Source: Planococcus citri | Lineage: Eukaryota; Arthropoda; Insecta; Hemiptera; Pseudococcidae | Assembly: GCF_950023065.1 (NCBI RefSeq) | Contig: NC_088681.1 | Location: forward strand, 11,346,001 to 11,410,000 | Direction of reading: 5' to 3' | DNA: 64,000 bases | Shown here: in pieces, positions 21,789 through 33,618 of the stretch | How positions within the stretch are numbered: the first letter of the stretch is position 1 | How the letters are laid out: each line of letters opens with the position of its first letter | Translations under genes and position numbers: made by a program | Notes under the pieces: generated by a model | Databases searched by the model: none | The model's input: the letters and a program-made list of their open reading frames with translations, nothing else | What the model was told of the DNA's origin: nothing

Positions 21789-24700
21789 TTATTGGTTATT
21801 AGTTTCATCTCGTACCTTCTTAATCCAGTCGATATAGCCAGCTATATCAATCGATGCAGCAAAATTCCGCGGTATCTCGGGTCTATTTCCAGTTGTTTTT
21901 TGTAATTTTTGCAAACGACTAATCAAGTCGCACCAAAATTTCGCATTTTGCGCAAACTTGGAAAATTCTGGAGGGATTTCTTTATCACAGTCCAGAGATG
22001 GTTTTACTGGCGGGTTATTCCACAATGGAATTTTATAGATATTTTGAATAAATTTCGGTAGGTCGAATGGAACACCCATAATTCCTCTCATAAAATAGCA
22101 GTTATTTTCTTCAACTATAACGCCACTTCCAACAACATAGTTTATATCATTCTCATACTCCAGACACATTAGATTTTCATCCGACAAAAAAGAGTAGTTG
22201 TCTGCTTGTCTAGTTTTACTTGCTAAAAAGGATACCCAAAAAAGGGCAAAATATGGATACGTCCATCTCTCTTTACACGCAATATGGCTTGAGAAATTGA
22301 TGTTGTAGGAGGTTGGTCTTCCAAGATATATATCGGCGTAAAGATTACTGGACCCTTTTTTTACTGATTGATCCTTCATTGTGGATACCTGAAAATTAAA
22401 ATTAGATAATGCATTATCAATTTATTGTATCTAAATACCTATTCGATGTATCTATAGGCACTTAGTCAGATCTCAGATTCAGTTGTTTTCATTTTCTGTT
22501 GACTTGAAAAGTCCACCAATTGAAGAAACTTAATGAGTACTGCGTACAATATTTTCTCTTAAGTATTAAATAAAATAATTTGTACATATGTACATATTAT
22601 TTTCATTTTGTGGCAATTTTCGTGTTTGACTTATTCCAAAAAATAAGGTAGTGTCCGCGTTCTTCGAAAATGTTGGTAAAAGTAGTAGGTAAAGAGGTAG
22701 TTTTGCTTTAAAATCAAAATAAAAGTTCACCTTTACTGTTCCATTCCACATTTCTAGTCTACTAGGATTCTCCCATTGAATATTAGCTGGTGAAACAAAT
22801 GAATTGAATTCCAATTCTTCTTTCAGAACAACGATCATTGGCGTTTGATAGCGGCTAACATTATACACGTATTTGGCTTGGTTGAAATATCGAAATTCGG
22901 CTATCTGCAACAATTCATGTTCATCAGACATAAAAAAATGTTTGTTAACAAAACTTCCATTTATCTGGATAGAGATGGCCTAATTCTGGCATGGCAGGAA
23001 AAAATAAATTTATGATGCCACATGCATGCCATTAAATGAGAATTGTCTTATCATTGTACTCAAATGAATTAATAAATAGGTTACAATACTTCGGTAGGTA
23101 AAATAACGAACCATTACTAAGAAAGACACGATTAGGTAAATAACTACTTGAAAATTTTTATACTCTACCTCATACAATCGTTGGTACTTGGGGAATCTGG
23201 TCACTATAAGTGAATAATGCGTTGCATTAGCATCTGCTGTGAGTGTGAGTTGCTTCGACATTTGATCATGCACTTGTATGCAGAATTCCACTAGAAAGTA
23301 GGAAACAACGTATAGAAGAATCTCAGCTCATGGAAAAGAAGCATATTCACATAAATCTTGAACTGATTCAAGAAGGTGGTTTACTTTGAGTTTCAAGAAA
23401 TACTTGAAGATTGGATTTTCAAAAAAGCAACTCAGCTTCTGAAATTTGTTTTAGTGGTGTATTTTAGGATATTCTTTTAATTTTCCATTGTTCAAGTTTG
23501 ACATTTTTGTGCTAAGTGGAATATCACCTTCGTGAAGAGTTGAATCAAAAATATTAACTACCTCATTGTATAGTTGAAGGCCTGAAGGGGCACTGAGTAT
23601 TGCTTTGTCTAAAACCAAGACGTGAATATTCGAACTCAACAGGGAATCTCTTGGATACTTTTTGCTTTTTTTTTCACCAAAGCGTATAGAGCTTGAATAG
23701 GTCAATTTCACTTCTTTATCAAATGCCTAACAAATGTGATAACGGTGAGGGAGGGGCATTTTTTCGGGACACACATTTTCCTAAAGAAATGCAGCAAGTA
23801 CCATTACAAAGCCCATGTCAAAAGAGGCCTTTAAAATACAATTGCGGTAAAATATTCCCAACATGACTGCCCAATCACACAATTTGAGATGTTGGGGTAT
23901 CATTTTGGGGAAAAAATTTGGTCTCAAAATCACACTTTTTCTAGTAGTCCTTAAAAACTTTTGTAAGTTGTAAATATCACCCAGAGAAAAGGGTTCCACA
24001 GTAGATCCCAATTGCACATATTGGAATTTTGACATATTTTTTGAAGAAGTTTGAGCCTCAAGAACACCATGTTGTATGAGAATCAGAGTAAGTATACAGA
24101 GAGTGAACTAGATAGATGAGTCAGAGTTTGAGGACTAGCTTGAGGAGTGTGGCAAGTGTGAGACCCAATTGACAACGAAAAACGCGATCCGCTAGCGAAA
24201 ACGTTGGCGGATAGCTAGTTTGTCCTAAAAAGTCGCTAGCGTTTTCGCTTTTCGCCATTAAAAACGCTATCTGGAACTCTTTTCACATGGCGGAAATGAC
24301 AGCGGATAGCAAAACCGCTACTGACAGTTTTTATCACAGAGCATTTTTGAGGGCAAAAAGCAAAACCGCTGGCGTTTTTGAGAGCGAAAAACAAAAACGC
24401 TATTTCAGGTATTAATTTACTTCAGCATTTCGCGTTTTCGCTAGCATTTTTGTGATACATGTTAGAATTTGGAATAGTTTAGCTACGATAACATCTTTTA
24501 ACATTTTGCTGTTGAATTTTTCGCGAAAAGGAACTTGAATTAAATAATTAATTCTAAAATGGATTTCAATTTAGAAGGTTGAAAAACATTTATTTTGATG
24601 CTTCATTCGACAAAGTTGAAAAATTTCATTTTTTTTTTCGTCTCCCTCCCTAAAAAATTTCATTTTTTCTCCATCTCCCTCCCTGAAGATTGAGTCTTTA

Positions 24701-27700
24701 GTATGGGATTAGTGTTGTATCCGATTATAATCGATTATGAAAATAATCGATTAATCAAGGTGAAATGTAATGTAAATGCGATTTTTCTGATAATCAAGGA
24801 TGAATTAATTGATTATTTTGACAAAAAATCGCACATCCAATAATCGCATGTTCAGTTTTTTTGGCAAAATTTTTCAATAATTTGAATAAGTTTTCTGCAA
24901 AGAGTTGGATTTTTAGGCATGAAAAATCAAAATGAGAGGTACTTTTTGAAAAATATTTCGTTATTTTATGAAAATGAAAGTAAAATCAAAAATTTTGTGG
25001 AAAAATGGGTCCAAAATACAAAAAAACGTTGTATTTTTGCATGATTTATTCCAAATTTGATTATAATCGATTATTTTTGAACAATTAATTCAGACAGCAA
25101 TTATTTTTTGTCGATTAATTTTTTTGCAATTAATTTAAATAATCACATTTGATACATCACTATTTGGGATAAAAATACATACCTATATTTTTTAAAAAAA
25201 TATTTCACTTTCATAAACATATCACATACTGTTCAAACACATCTCAAAAAATTAGAAAAATTATTGGCTACAGATACATATATTTGGGTGGATAAATTTC
25301 TCAAAATTGATCAAAAAAAATTACCTCCCTGAACGAGGATCGATTGCCATATATGCTTAATTTAATACCAATTTCTAAACCTGGACTAGTGGTGTACTCC
25401 TGTAAATGAAGTTGACAAACATCCCTTATAACAGTACCAGATACGCGGGGTAGGAGGAGATCAGCAAGAACCAAAGACATCCCAGAGAAAGTAGAGAAGA
25501 AAACCGATTCCATCACTCTTTAGTTGGAGATAATGACTTTTATGTGCAACTACAACATACTACCTAGTACCTAGGCGAGGCGCCTACCCTACACATTCAT
25601 ATTTCTGTTAATTGTGGTTGTAGTTTTGTAACAAAAGGAATCTTTTTCTTTTGTTTGGTTACTTGTTCCAGCTACACATTACCCCCTACAGTGAATAGCA
25701 TACCTTGTAGAGCGGATTCGCTATTTGCCAGCGAAAACGCTATGGTGAAGTGGTCCTAAAAAGTCGCTAGCGAAAACGCTCTCATATTTTGTCACTAGGG
25801 GAATGCATAAGTAGGACAAAGTATGACGTGATTGTGAGTGCTATATGGGAGTATTAGAGTAAGTTAGGCCATAAGTAGGTTTGTACTGAGACAGTTAAAT
25901 TGTGTAAATTATTACTAAATACATCGTTTTGATAAAACCAGACTCAGACTATTATTTCATATTACAGAATTGGCGCCCCACGTTGGGCGCCAATTCTGTT
26001 GTATGCAATAATATGCAGGTTTTATCAAGATAATGTATTCAGTATTATGTACGTACACTATTCAAATGTTAAACTGTCTAAGGACATACTTTTATGGACT
26101 AGCTTGCTATGTACTAAATTAATAAACAATATAAAAACGTCATGTTGAAGTGTCCTACTTTAATTCTCTCACTCCTCAACCTATTCCTCGAACTACTCGG
26201 ACTCATCCAACTAGCTCACACTCTGACAGCTGACTCTGTACACTCCTATTTCTCATACAACACACCATTATCCACTGGGAAAAGTTATTGATTATTCAGC
26301 ATTATTTCAGCATGCTATGAGTATTAGCTTACATGTTAGAATCAGCCGAGGACTTATGATGGTGCCAGAACATATTTCAACTGATTCAGCATCATTATGC
26401 AAGATCACAGCATGCCATGGTGCCTCAAAATGGCTTCCTGGGGGTTTCTCGCAACCTACAAGTTATACAATACCTCTATATTAAATTAAAATATTTGTCA
26501 ATAAGAATTCTTTACGTGGCCATTTGTTTGTATTTTCTACTAGAACTCTTGAAATCATAATTCAACTGGATACTGAAACCTCTCGTACCCCCAATCTAGG
26601 TTTAGATGCGTAGGCCTTTACCAGGTATGCAAGGAATCAGAGCAGCATCCCATTTCCCATCTTCTCCACAGTTGATTTCTTGATAAGTGCTCTTGTAATT
26701 TTCATATCTATGTGCCAGTTTGCAAGAAGAGCGAACTCTCGCGCCAGGTGTTAAGGAATACTCTCCACATGGAATAGATTTGTTTGCTTGAAAGCACTCG
26801 AGATGGACGTTCATATAATTGGAGTATAATCTGTCGCACATTTCTATAGATAGATGGTAGATAAAATTTAGAATTTGTTGGTAACCAATAACCATTAATC
26901 AATTATCTTATGGATCACTTTTGTTTTTAAAAATGTGGCTTACTGTGACATCCAGTATGCGCAGGAATCCATTTGTTTTCGATGCAAACTGATATGGTTT
27001 CATTGCTGTCACCATTCAATGAAAAATATCCCGGGTTACACGAAATTTTTAGTGCAGTATGTTCAGGAACGATTCTGCCAAATGTACAATATTCCGAATA
27101 CTCTTCATTGCATTTGTATGTGATGGATTTGTCTGGTGTTGAATGCGGTTTGAGACAAGAACCGCTAATAACGAAATAAAAAGAATGGATGTTAGATTAT
27201 TAATCATTATAGCCAGGGCTCGGATATTCTTTCCCTAAAAAACCCTAATAGCACAGGCAAATAGGAGAAAAAATTGAGTGAACCCAAACATAATTGCGAT
27301 CAAAGATTTTTTTGGTGAATATTGTACAGGGTGGTGTGCTGAACAACATACTAAAAGTCTCCGCCCCTACCCCTCGAGCTTAACCCCCCCCCCCTCGTGG
27401 ATCAAAGCCCCCCAAAATCAGTTTTTAGTGAAAAACTCCTGAAATATTGAATTTTGAGTAAAATGAGCTCAGTGATCATTTCATCTGCTCTCCAATACCT
27501 ATCAAATGAGCTATCGACCAACACCCTAGCCCCAAGGGGGGTGACGCCACGACCCCTCAATTTGACGTGATTTTAATCATTTTACATTTTATGACTTGGG
27601 ACTTGGAACCTTTTCTAATTGATCAAATGAAGTCAAACTTGAGGAATGGTATTCTTTTGGGACCTAGAGTTGACTCCTGGAGTGGGGTGGGTCAAAGTTA

Positions 27701-30386
27701 AAAATTACATGAAGGTCATTTTTTTTGGAGCAGCATAATAAGACCCCAAATGGATGAAAATAGTCCAAAATCATACCATTGGTCAGTACACCTATTGCGA
27801 TCAAAATATCAAAATTTCAGCTTCCTATGTCATCCCCACCCCATTTAAGATGGAAAAAACCGAAAATAAGGATAAAATAAGGGGTTTTCCACCTTAAGCC
27901 TTGAATGGGGTTTGGGGCCATATATGCCCCTCTCCAAAAAAATGACGTTTCTGTAATTTTCAACTTTGACCCTCCCCACTCCAGGGGTCAACTCTAGGTC
28001 CCATAAGAATACCATTCCCCAAGTTTGACTATATTTAATCAATTAGAACAGGTTCCAAGTCTCAAGTAATAAAACGTACAATTATTAAAATCACGTCACT
28101 TTGAGGGGTCGTAGCGCCACCCCCTTGGGGCTAGGGTGCTGGTCGATAGCTCATTTGATGGGTATTGGAGAGGAGATGAAATGATCACTGACAAGGGAAC
28201 TACCTGACCCCTAAGGCTCCCATTTCGACCATTCTGGAGCCTTCCGCGATTTTTTATCATTTCTCCAGAAACTTGAAATTGCTGTAGAATGGCTACAAAA
28301 TCAACTTTAGCACAAATAACTTGATAAAAAAAATCGCTGGAGGCTCCAGAATGGTTGAAATAGGGGCCTTAATATTGTTAGCTATTCGGAACGTCGAAAA
28401 TAGGTCGAAGCTCGATTTCGGATAGGTAGCATCGCAAAAGATGGAATTTTTAACATTTTCAAATTAGACAGTTTTTTCATTACACAAGTCAATGGGAAAA
28501 AATACACATCTGAACCGGCCACATAGGCCCCAAATAAAGTTATTTGTGCTAAAGTTGATTTTTAGCCGTTCTACAGCAATTGCAAGTTTCTAGAGAAACG
28601 ATAAAAAATCGCTGGACACTTTAAATTTTCCAATGATAGATATGATGAGAAAATGAAATGCGTTTTACAACAAAGCTAACGACTACAATGGGAAAATCTT
28701 GACAATTATTTTTGCACTGTTTTTGGATTCCTATACTTAGGTAGGTAGTAGGTACTCTCTAAATTTGAAGCAGTGAAATTTCACTGCTTAGCAGTCACGA
28801 CATTTTGCCTTTTTAAAAGCAGTAGTTTTTGGGTACTAATATTTTGCACGACCAAAAAAACAAGTATCACGACGAGCATACGTAACGACCAAAAAGGCTG
28901 AATGAACGACAATCAAATATCAACTTTCACGCCAGGATAAAGCCCGACAGTAAAGTAGGTTGGAACGACGGAGGATGTAGTATGAGATAACAATAAACAC
29001 GACTGCATAACATTATTCACGACGAACAAAAAATAATAAAATTTCACCCAAATTATCATGATTTCAAGAGATGAAAATCCAATTCACTGCTATTTTTAAA
29101 ATATTTTCCCTCCCGCAAATTTTAATGTTCCAATTTTAGTCTTTGTTTTACTCATCTGGCGAGAAAATGTACTAGTTTCAGTCTTTTTCTTCAACTTGTT
29201 CATCATTTTTGAAAGAGTACTGGAAAAAATATGATTTTTCACATAATTATTTCCAGCTGTTTTGACCAAAATTACGCAAAAAAAAGTCACTGCAAAAAGG
29301 TCTTATAATTTTGTTTTTTCAAATGCATATGGATAAAAAAGGGAATGACTTAAAATTAAAAATATGATAAAAATGTTTTCCGAGACCCTGATGTGGACCT
29401 TCAATACACATTTTCAAAATTTCGAAAAAATAATTTCAAGTACCTTAAATCTGGATCGAAACTTTCAAATGCCAATTTGAAAAAAAATAATAGGCGTTCC
29501 ATTGGGGCAGAAAAGGAAGAGGGGCCGACCCACAAAGGCTACAAAAGCCCTTCTACTTCAATGAATATTTATTCGTACTTGGTTTTTTAACCTTTTTTTT
29601 TGTATTTCCAATCAAATTTTAGCATTTTTTAAATTTTTAATTTCGTCGGTAATAGGTATGTATTTTTCTGACTTTGAAATGTCGTCGTTGTTCCCCTTAA
29701 ATGGCAGGTGAAAGTAATAAAATGTCGTGAATTTATTTATTTGTTGTTGAATGACTTATCTCGTCGTGCGAAACCATTTTTGGTCGGGTAAACCTTTTTT
29801 GGTTGGGAATGCATTTTTCAGCCGTGAAACTTTGAAACGCTTGTCGTGATACTTGTTTTTTTGGTCGTGCGATTAAATGGCACCCGTAGTTTTTTACTGC
29901 GAAACAGTGAAAAATCTACTGAATTGGTCAGTAAAAAATCATTTCAACTGATCAATTCAGTAGATTTTCTACTGGTTTGCAGTAAAAAAACTACTGCTTT
30001 TAAAAAGGCAAAATGTAGTGACTGCTAAGCAGTTAAATTTCACTGTTTCAAATTGAGAGAGTACATACATAGTTATCTTGCTTACTTACTCATTGTCAGT
30101 ATTATTGAATATCAGGTCTCTGGATTCAATCAATGGAGGAGGTAAAGAGTATGAAACTGAAAAAAATTGTAGAAATTTTGCAGTGTAGACGAAACGTATT
30201 ATGTACCTATAGGTACATAAACATATACCTAATAGGTATATATAATACTTGACTATACATACATATCAAAAATGAAATAAAATAATCAGTTACCTATTTC
30301 TAGCAAAGCTCACCTGTGAAATATGAGGTAAAAGTTGTAAAAATAAGCACAGCGCTGCTACAAAAAACACCCTTTGTATTTTTCAT
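21789..30386 (-). CDS. SPH-1: secreted CCP-containing serine-protease homologue, candidate RTK ligand
   Basis: Exons in transcript order: 30314-30386, 30090-30156, 26944-27164, 26622-26843, 23528-23713, 23169-23290, 22731-22904, 21789-22388; GT-AG throughout, phases consistent, 554 residues. Exon 1 gives a signal peptide with hydrophobic core AVLIFTTF. Exons 3 and 4 each encode a CCP/sushi-like module (about 47-120 with six Cys; about 121-194 with CGEDGKWDAALIPC). Exons 5-8 form a chymotrypsin-like fold: His loop reads ILSAPSG where TAAHC is expected (Ser 238 for His57), Asp loop TPMIVVLKEELEF (Thr 318 for Asp102), and YVVGSGVIV in place of GDSGGPLV (about 440), closing with YIDWIKKV. No R-IVGG activation site is visible. 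Insect ModSP has CCP modules before an active protease; HGF and MSP are dead proteases that bind MET and RON. Exon 5's acceptor (AAAG) is weak and chosen by phase. Confidence 0.78.
24160..25800. mobile_element. Nested element with GCTAGCGAAAACGCT-rich ends
   Basis: About 1.6 kb splitting the left LTR. Both ends hold repeated and inverted GCTAGCGAAAACGC blocks next to CCTAAAAAGTCGCTAGCG (24217-24245 and 25756-25784). The interior has an ATTAATCGATTATAATCG-rich zone (about 24715-25150). Exact borders cannot be fixed. No transposase frame. Confidence 0.5.
25312..25516 (-). CDS. Possible isolated first coding exon inside the nested element
   Basis: A minus-strand frame starting at ATG 25516 runs about 67 codons with a hydrophobic N-terminal stretch (MSLVLADLLL) and then ends at a plausible donor (GGGAG then GTAATT). 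The sequence is less AT-rich than its surroundings and lacks simple repeats. I do not recognise the family. It could be a captured first exon, part of an unseen gene, or chance. No downstream exon was found. Confidence 0.2.
27470..28196. mobile_element. Fold-back element in SPH-1 intron 2
   Basis: Inverted arms of about 260 bp: 27470-27730 and 27925-28196. Both outer ends read AGTGATCATTTCATCT inwards. Arms share GGGACCTAGAGTTGACTCC and CACCCTAGCCCCAAGGGGG-type blocks. No coding capacity; absent from SPH-2, whose intron 2 is only 96 bp. Confidence 0.75.
28197..28700. repeat. Small inverted/direct repeat cluster in SPH-1 intron 2
   Basis: CCATTCTGGAGCCT (about 28230) is repeated as its reverse complement (about 28345), and the TTTGTGCTAAAGTTGATTTT block near 28545 is the inverse of text near 28300. 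It looks like a second, decayed fold-back element next to the previous one. Confidence 0.5.
28755..30066. mobile_element. 1.3-kb TIR element in SPH-1 intron 2
   Basis: Terminal inverted repeats of about 130 bp start ACTCTCTAAATTTGAAGCAG on the left and, read inwards, ACTCTCTCAATTTGAAACAG on the right, and continue through CACTGCTTAGCAGTCAC, GCCTTTTTAAAAGCAGTAG and CGTGATACTTGTTTTTTTGG. The interior repeats CACGAC/GTCGTG motifs. No transposase frame. Absent from SPH-2. Confidence 0.75.
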
Positions 30387-33300
30387 TTTCTTTCATTACT
30401 GTAATATACACCTGATCACCGCGAATAACTGAATTGGTACTTTGTTCATGAGTAAGTAAACGCTACGAATGTAGGTAGTATGAGTGTTAAAATTAATCCT
30501 TATCAAGCATTTAAAGTCCACTGCTGAGCAAATGGTGTCACAGCGTCATGTTTTGCACAATCAATACAGCTTATCACATAATTGGCTGGTATGATTATTT
30601 TCCTACGTACGAGCACCTACATTTTGTACATATTTATAATACGTTCACAACCGGTTTTGAACAATATTATTTTTCAAATTTTTTTACATTGACGGAAGAG
30701 CTTCAAAAATACCTAATGATAATAATGATAATGAAAGAATGAATGAAATTTATTAAACTGCCCAATTTGAACGAAACCAACTTAGATTGAAACAGCATGT
30801 CCCAAAACCCTCGTCAAATTTTGAAAAACTTGGAAAATTTAAAAAAGAGTTTCGGGGTGTTTTACAGAGTTTTCTGGTCCTTCTGGTCAGGAGAAGTAAT
30901 TCTTTTTACTGAGGAAGGAGGGAGCGTATTGGCCATTGTTCATTTCAATACCTATCCTCATGAAACTCTTTCCAAAGTGAGATTTTGTTTGATACTCTGC
31001 TCTCTGCTGTTTAAAGAGTGATTGGTAGCTTTTTCGTGAAAATATCGATTTTTCTGAGCAAAATGATCAAAATTCGATGGTGTTTTGGAAGAAGGACCAA
31101 ACTGTATTTTTCAAGATTTTTTTCACTCAGGGGAACAGTGCTATAACAGCTAGAGTTGGACAGATAAAAAGGGCCAAACTGTTTCAGAGCCAAGCTGCAT
31201 CATTCAGTTTAGCTGTGAGACAGTTTGGCCCTTTTACCTTTCCATCTCCGGTTGTTAGAGCAGTGTTTCACCGAGAGAAAAAAATCTTGAAAAATACAGT
31301 TTGGCCCTTCTTCCAAAACACCATCGAAATGTAAATAATTCCTCCAATTCTACTCCCACACGTCGTTTTCAGTCTTTCTGGAACCTCCTGCGATTTTTCA
31401 ATATTCCTCGGAAACTTCAACTAGCTCTGGATGGTAATAAAATGACCTTAAGTTTCAGTATCTATGTACGTACAACTTTTGACGTCAATATTATGTTTTT
31501 TGGGCCGAGAGTCTGTCCAAAATTTTCATCACGCTGACCCTCGAGACGCTGATCTGCGTCACGCTGACTTTTGAAAACTTGGAAAAAATATCTATGCGAT
31601 AAATTCTCGTCATTATGTTAGACGTCTTTCAAAAACAAAAATTACCAATTTCTGGAATTTTGATATTAAGTAGGTATGTCTTATTCAGCCGATATTACGA
31701 GTAAACTTGACCAATTTGTAATGTTTAGAGAATTAAACTTTCCGATTTTTCAATATTTTGATTCCGACTTTTGAAAACTGGGAAAAAATTGCTATCAATT
31801 ACTGACATTTAATTGTCAGCCTTTTGAAAATTTGAAAAAAATTAGCATTATTATATTATGTTACTATCTGATACTTTTGGGCGGCGGGGGAGGGGAGTTG
31901 TCCTGTCCTACGCTGACTTTCGAAAACTCGAACAAAATTTGACATTACTAGAAAAAAAACTTGGTAAAAACCTGATCAACTTCCTGTTTGATCGTTCCAG
32001 GTTTACCCACTCGCCACTCAGAAATTCGTCGAAAAGTCTATAAATTTTATGATTACCTATGACGACTTCAGCGAAATTTATTGTAATACTTAAAAAATTT
32101 ACTACCAAAATTGGCTTTAGAGTTTGATGAAATTGTGGCAAAATTTTTGAAAAATTTTTCAATCATTTTGAAGATACTAGTTTATGAATTGTCAGAATTC
32201 AAAAACATTTGTCTATCTAAATATTTTGATAATGTAAAAATTTAAGAAGATTCAATTTGTTGAAAATAGTACTGAAGTAGAGCTGATTTTGGTGACTGCG
32301 TTACAGTAGATAAATGTACTTTGAAAATAATCCGTTCAAAGTTTTAAAAATGTCAAGGACGAAAAATGTAATTCATTCTTAAATTATTGTGTAAGTTAGT
32401 AACTAATTTTTTTTTTTCATGTTCCCAAAACATGAAATTTCGAAAGTTTTTGCCTTTTTGCCCTTGCTTCGCTCGGACCTCTTTGTTCTCTTTTTCAAAT
32501 TTAAAAAATTCTTTAAAAAATTACCCATCATTTAGGTTTTAAAATTTTAAAGCCGAAAATCTCGCATTAAAAATATAATTTTTTTAGCTTCTCGAAATAA
32601 TACAAATTTTCCAAGTATTTTGAAAGTTTTTAACCTCGCTTCGCTCGGTGGAATTCCATCTCTCTTTTTCAAAATGCATTACCGAAAGTTTGAACGAGAA
32701 AATGAAAATCTCTACAGATCGTATAATAAACTACATACCAACCTAAGTACCTACATTGCAGTTTGGAATAACTACGGAAATGATTAATGGTTTTGTTTTT
32801 TTAAATCTGATGAAATCGTGATAATTTGCGTTATTTTAAAAAAAATCACAATTATGCACGTATGACGTAATGAGATATTTTATCGAATTATTATTAAGCT
32901 CATGGAGAAGTTAGACCGCTAAATACTCGTATATTAGTGTAGTACAATACCTACTTTTATGTTGAAAAGTTGTTCTGTTCTTTTTTTTTTTTTAAATATC
33001 TGCTACGTAGGTAAGATTCTGCATTTATGTATTATCTTATTTTTATATTTTAAAGGTACTACAGATAAAATTTAATACATACGAGTTATCATGGAAATAC
33101 TATTCGGCCAAAATAGTTAATTTCAACATGTTTCTAGAGGAGTACAATTTTAAGGAAAGAGGGTTATATTTCGTATCAAATCAGACCAATAAGAGCAAGT
33201 GCCTTGTAATTTATTTTTCTCTTAGGTATTTTTTAAAATTTGCTTCACGATTTATTGTGAATCCGGTTTAGGTCTGATACTCGAATTATTAAACGTTTTC

Positions 33301-33618
33301 TATAAAATGAAATTCAGTTCCTGAAATTTTGTAAGGAAGTTGCAGGCCTCACTTTTGGATTGTCAGTTGATTTTCATTTGTTTCGACGCAAAATACTTCT
33401 GTAGTTAGAATGCCTCTCGTGATTTACTTTACGTTTTTATTCCAGATACCTATCAATATGAAGCTATATAATCAATTAAAACCATTCACCTGCCCTTGCC
33501 TCAATTTTGATGTTGTAACTTGGGAACATTGATATTAAAGAACCAACTGAAATGGATTTCGATACTTTCTATACCTGATTCATCGACTACGCGATTACAA
33601 AGAGGATCGTTAAAAAAA
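30387..33618. promoter_or_regulatory. Divergent intergenic region between SPH-1 and RTK-2
   Basis: SPH-1 starts at 30386 going left and RTK-2 at 33619 going right, so this 3.2 kb must hold both promoters. It aligns in patches with 48042-51477 between SPH-2 and RTK-3 and with the 8.15-15.3 kb flank of RTK-1. The unit junction lies near 30.6-30.77 kb. A 5' UTR acceptor ends at 33445. I could not identify a TATA box with confidence. It contains one MITE (next entry) and decayed CCTTGCTTCGCTCGG motifs near 32460 and 32640. Confidence 0.55.
31074..31327. mobile_element. MITE (hairpin) with empty site in the paralogous unit
   Basis: About 254 bp of near-perfect inverted repeat with ends TCGATGGTGTTTTGGAAGAAGG. 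The equivalent site upstream of RTK-3 (about 48455, GAGCAAAATGAACAAATGC) lacks it. Arms share AAACTGTATTTTTCAAGATT and GGGCCAAACTG blocks. Flanking AAT may be a short target duplication. Confidence 0.8.

Larger units (their letters stand above)
24065..26267. mobile_element. Two LTRs in inverted orientation joined at their primer-binding sites
   Basis: Inserted in SPH-1 intron 4, bounded by 5-bp duplications CACCA (24065-24069, 26263-26267); SPH-2 has the empty site near 46770. A plus-orientation LTR (24070-25966, itself interrupted) and a minus-orientation LTR of 266 bp (25997-26262) both start TGTTGTATG and end in ACA. Between them lies only a 30-bp near-perfect palindrome, 25967-25996, whose halves each read GAATTGGCGCCC, the TGGCGCC part being a typical tRNA primer-binding site. 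All internal coding sequence is gone. Confidence 0.78.

Noticed and set aside
23451..23527. Extension of SPH-1 exon 5 (STKMSNLNNGKLKEYPKI...)
   Set aside because: It runs into a stop in unit 1, and its only good donor in unit 2 gives the wrong phase for exon 6. The GTGATA donor at 23527 keeps all phases.
23781..24035. 84-codon minus-strand frame (CDWAVMLGIFYRNC...) as a protease N-terminal exon
   Set aside because: It resembles a protease start loosely, but no splice sites join it in phase to exons 4 and 5, and the His-loop equivalent is already provided by 23528-23713.
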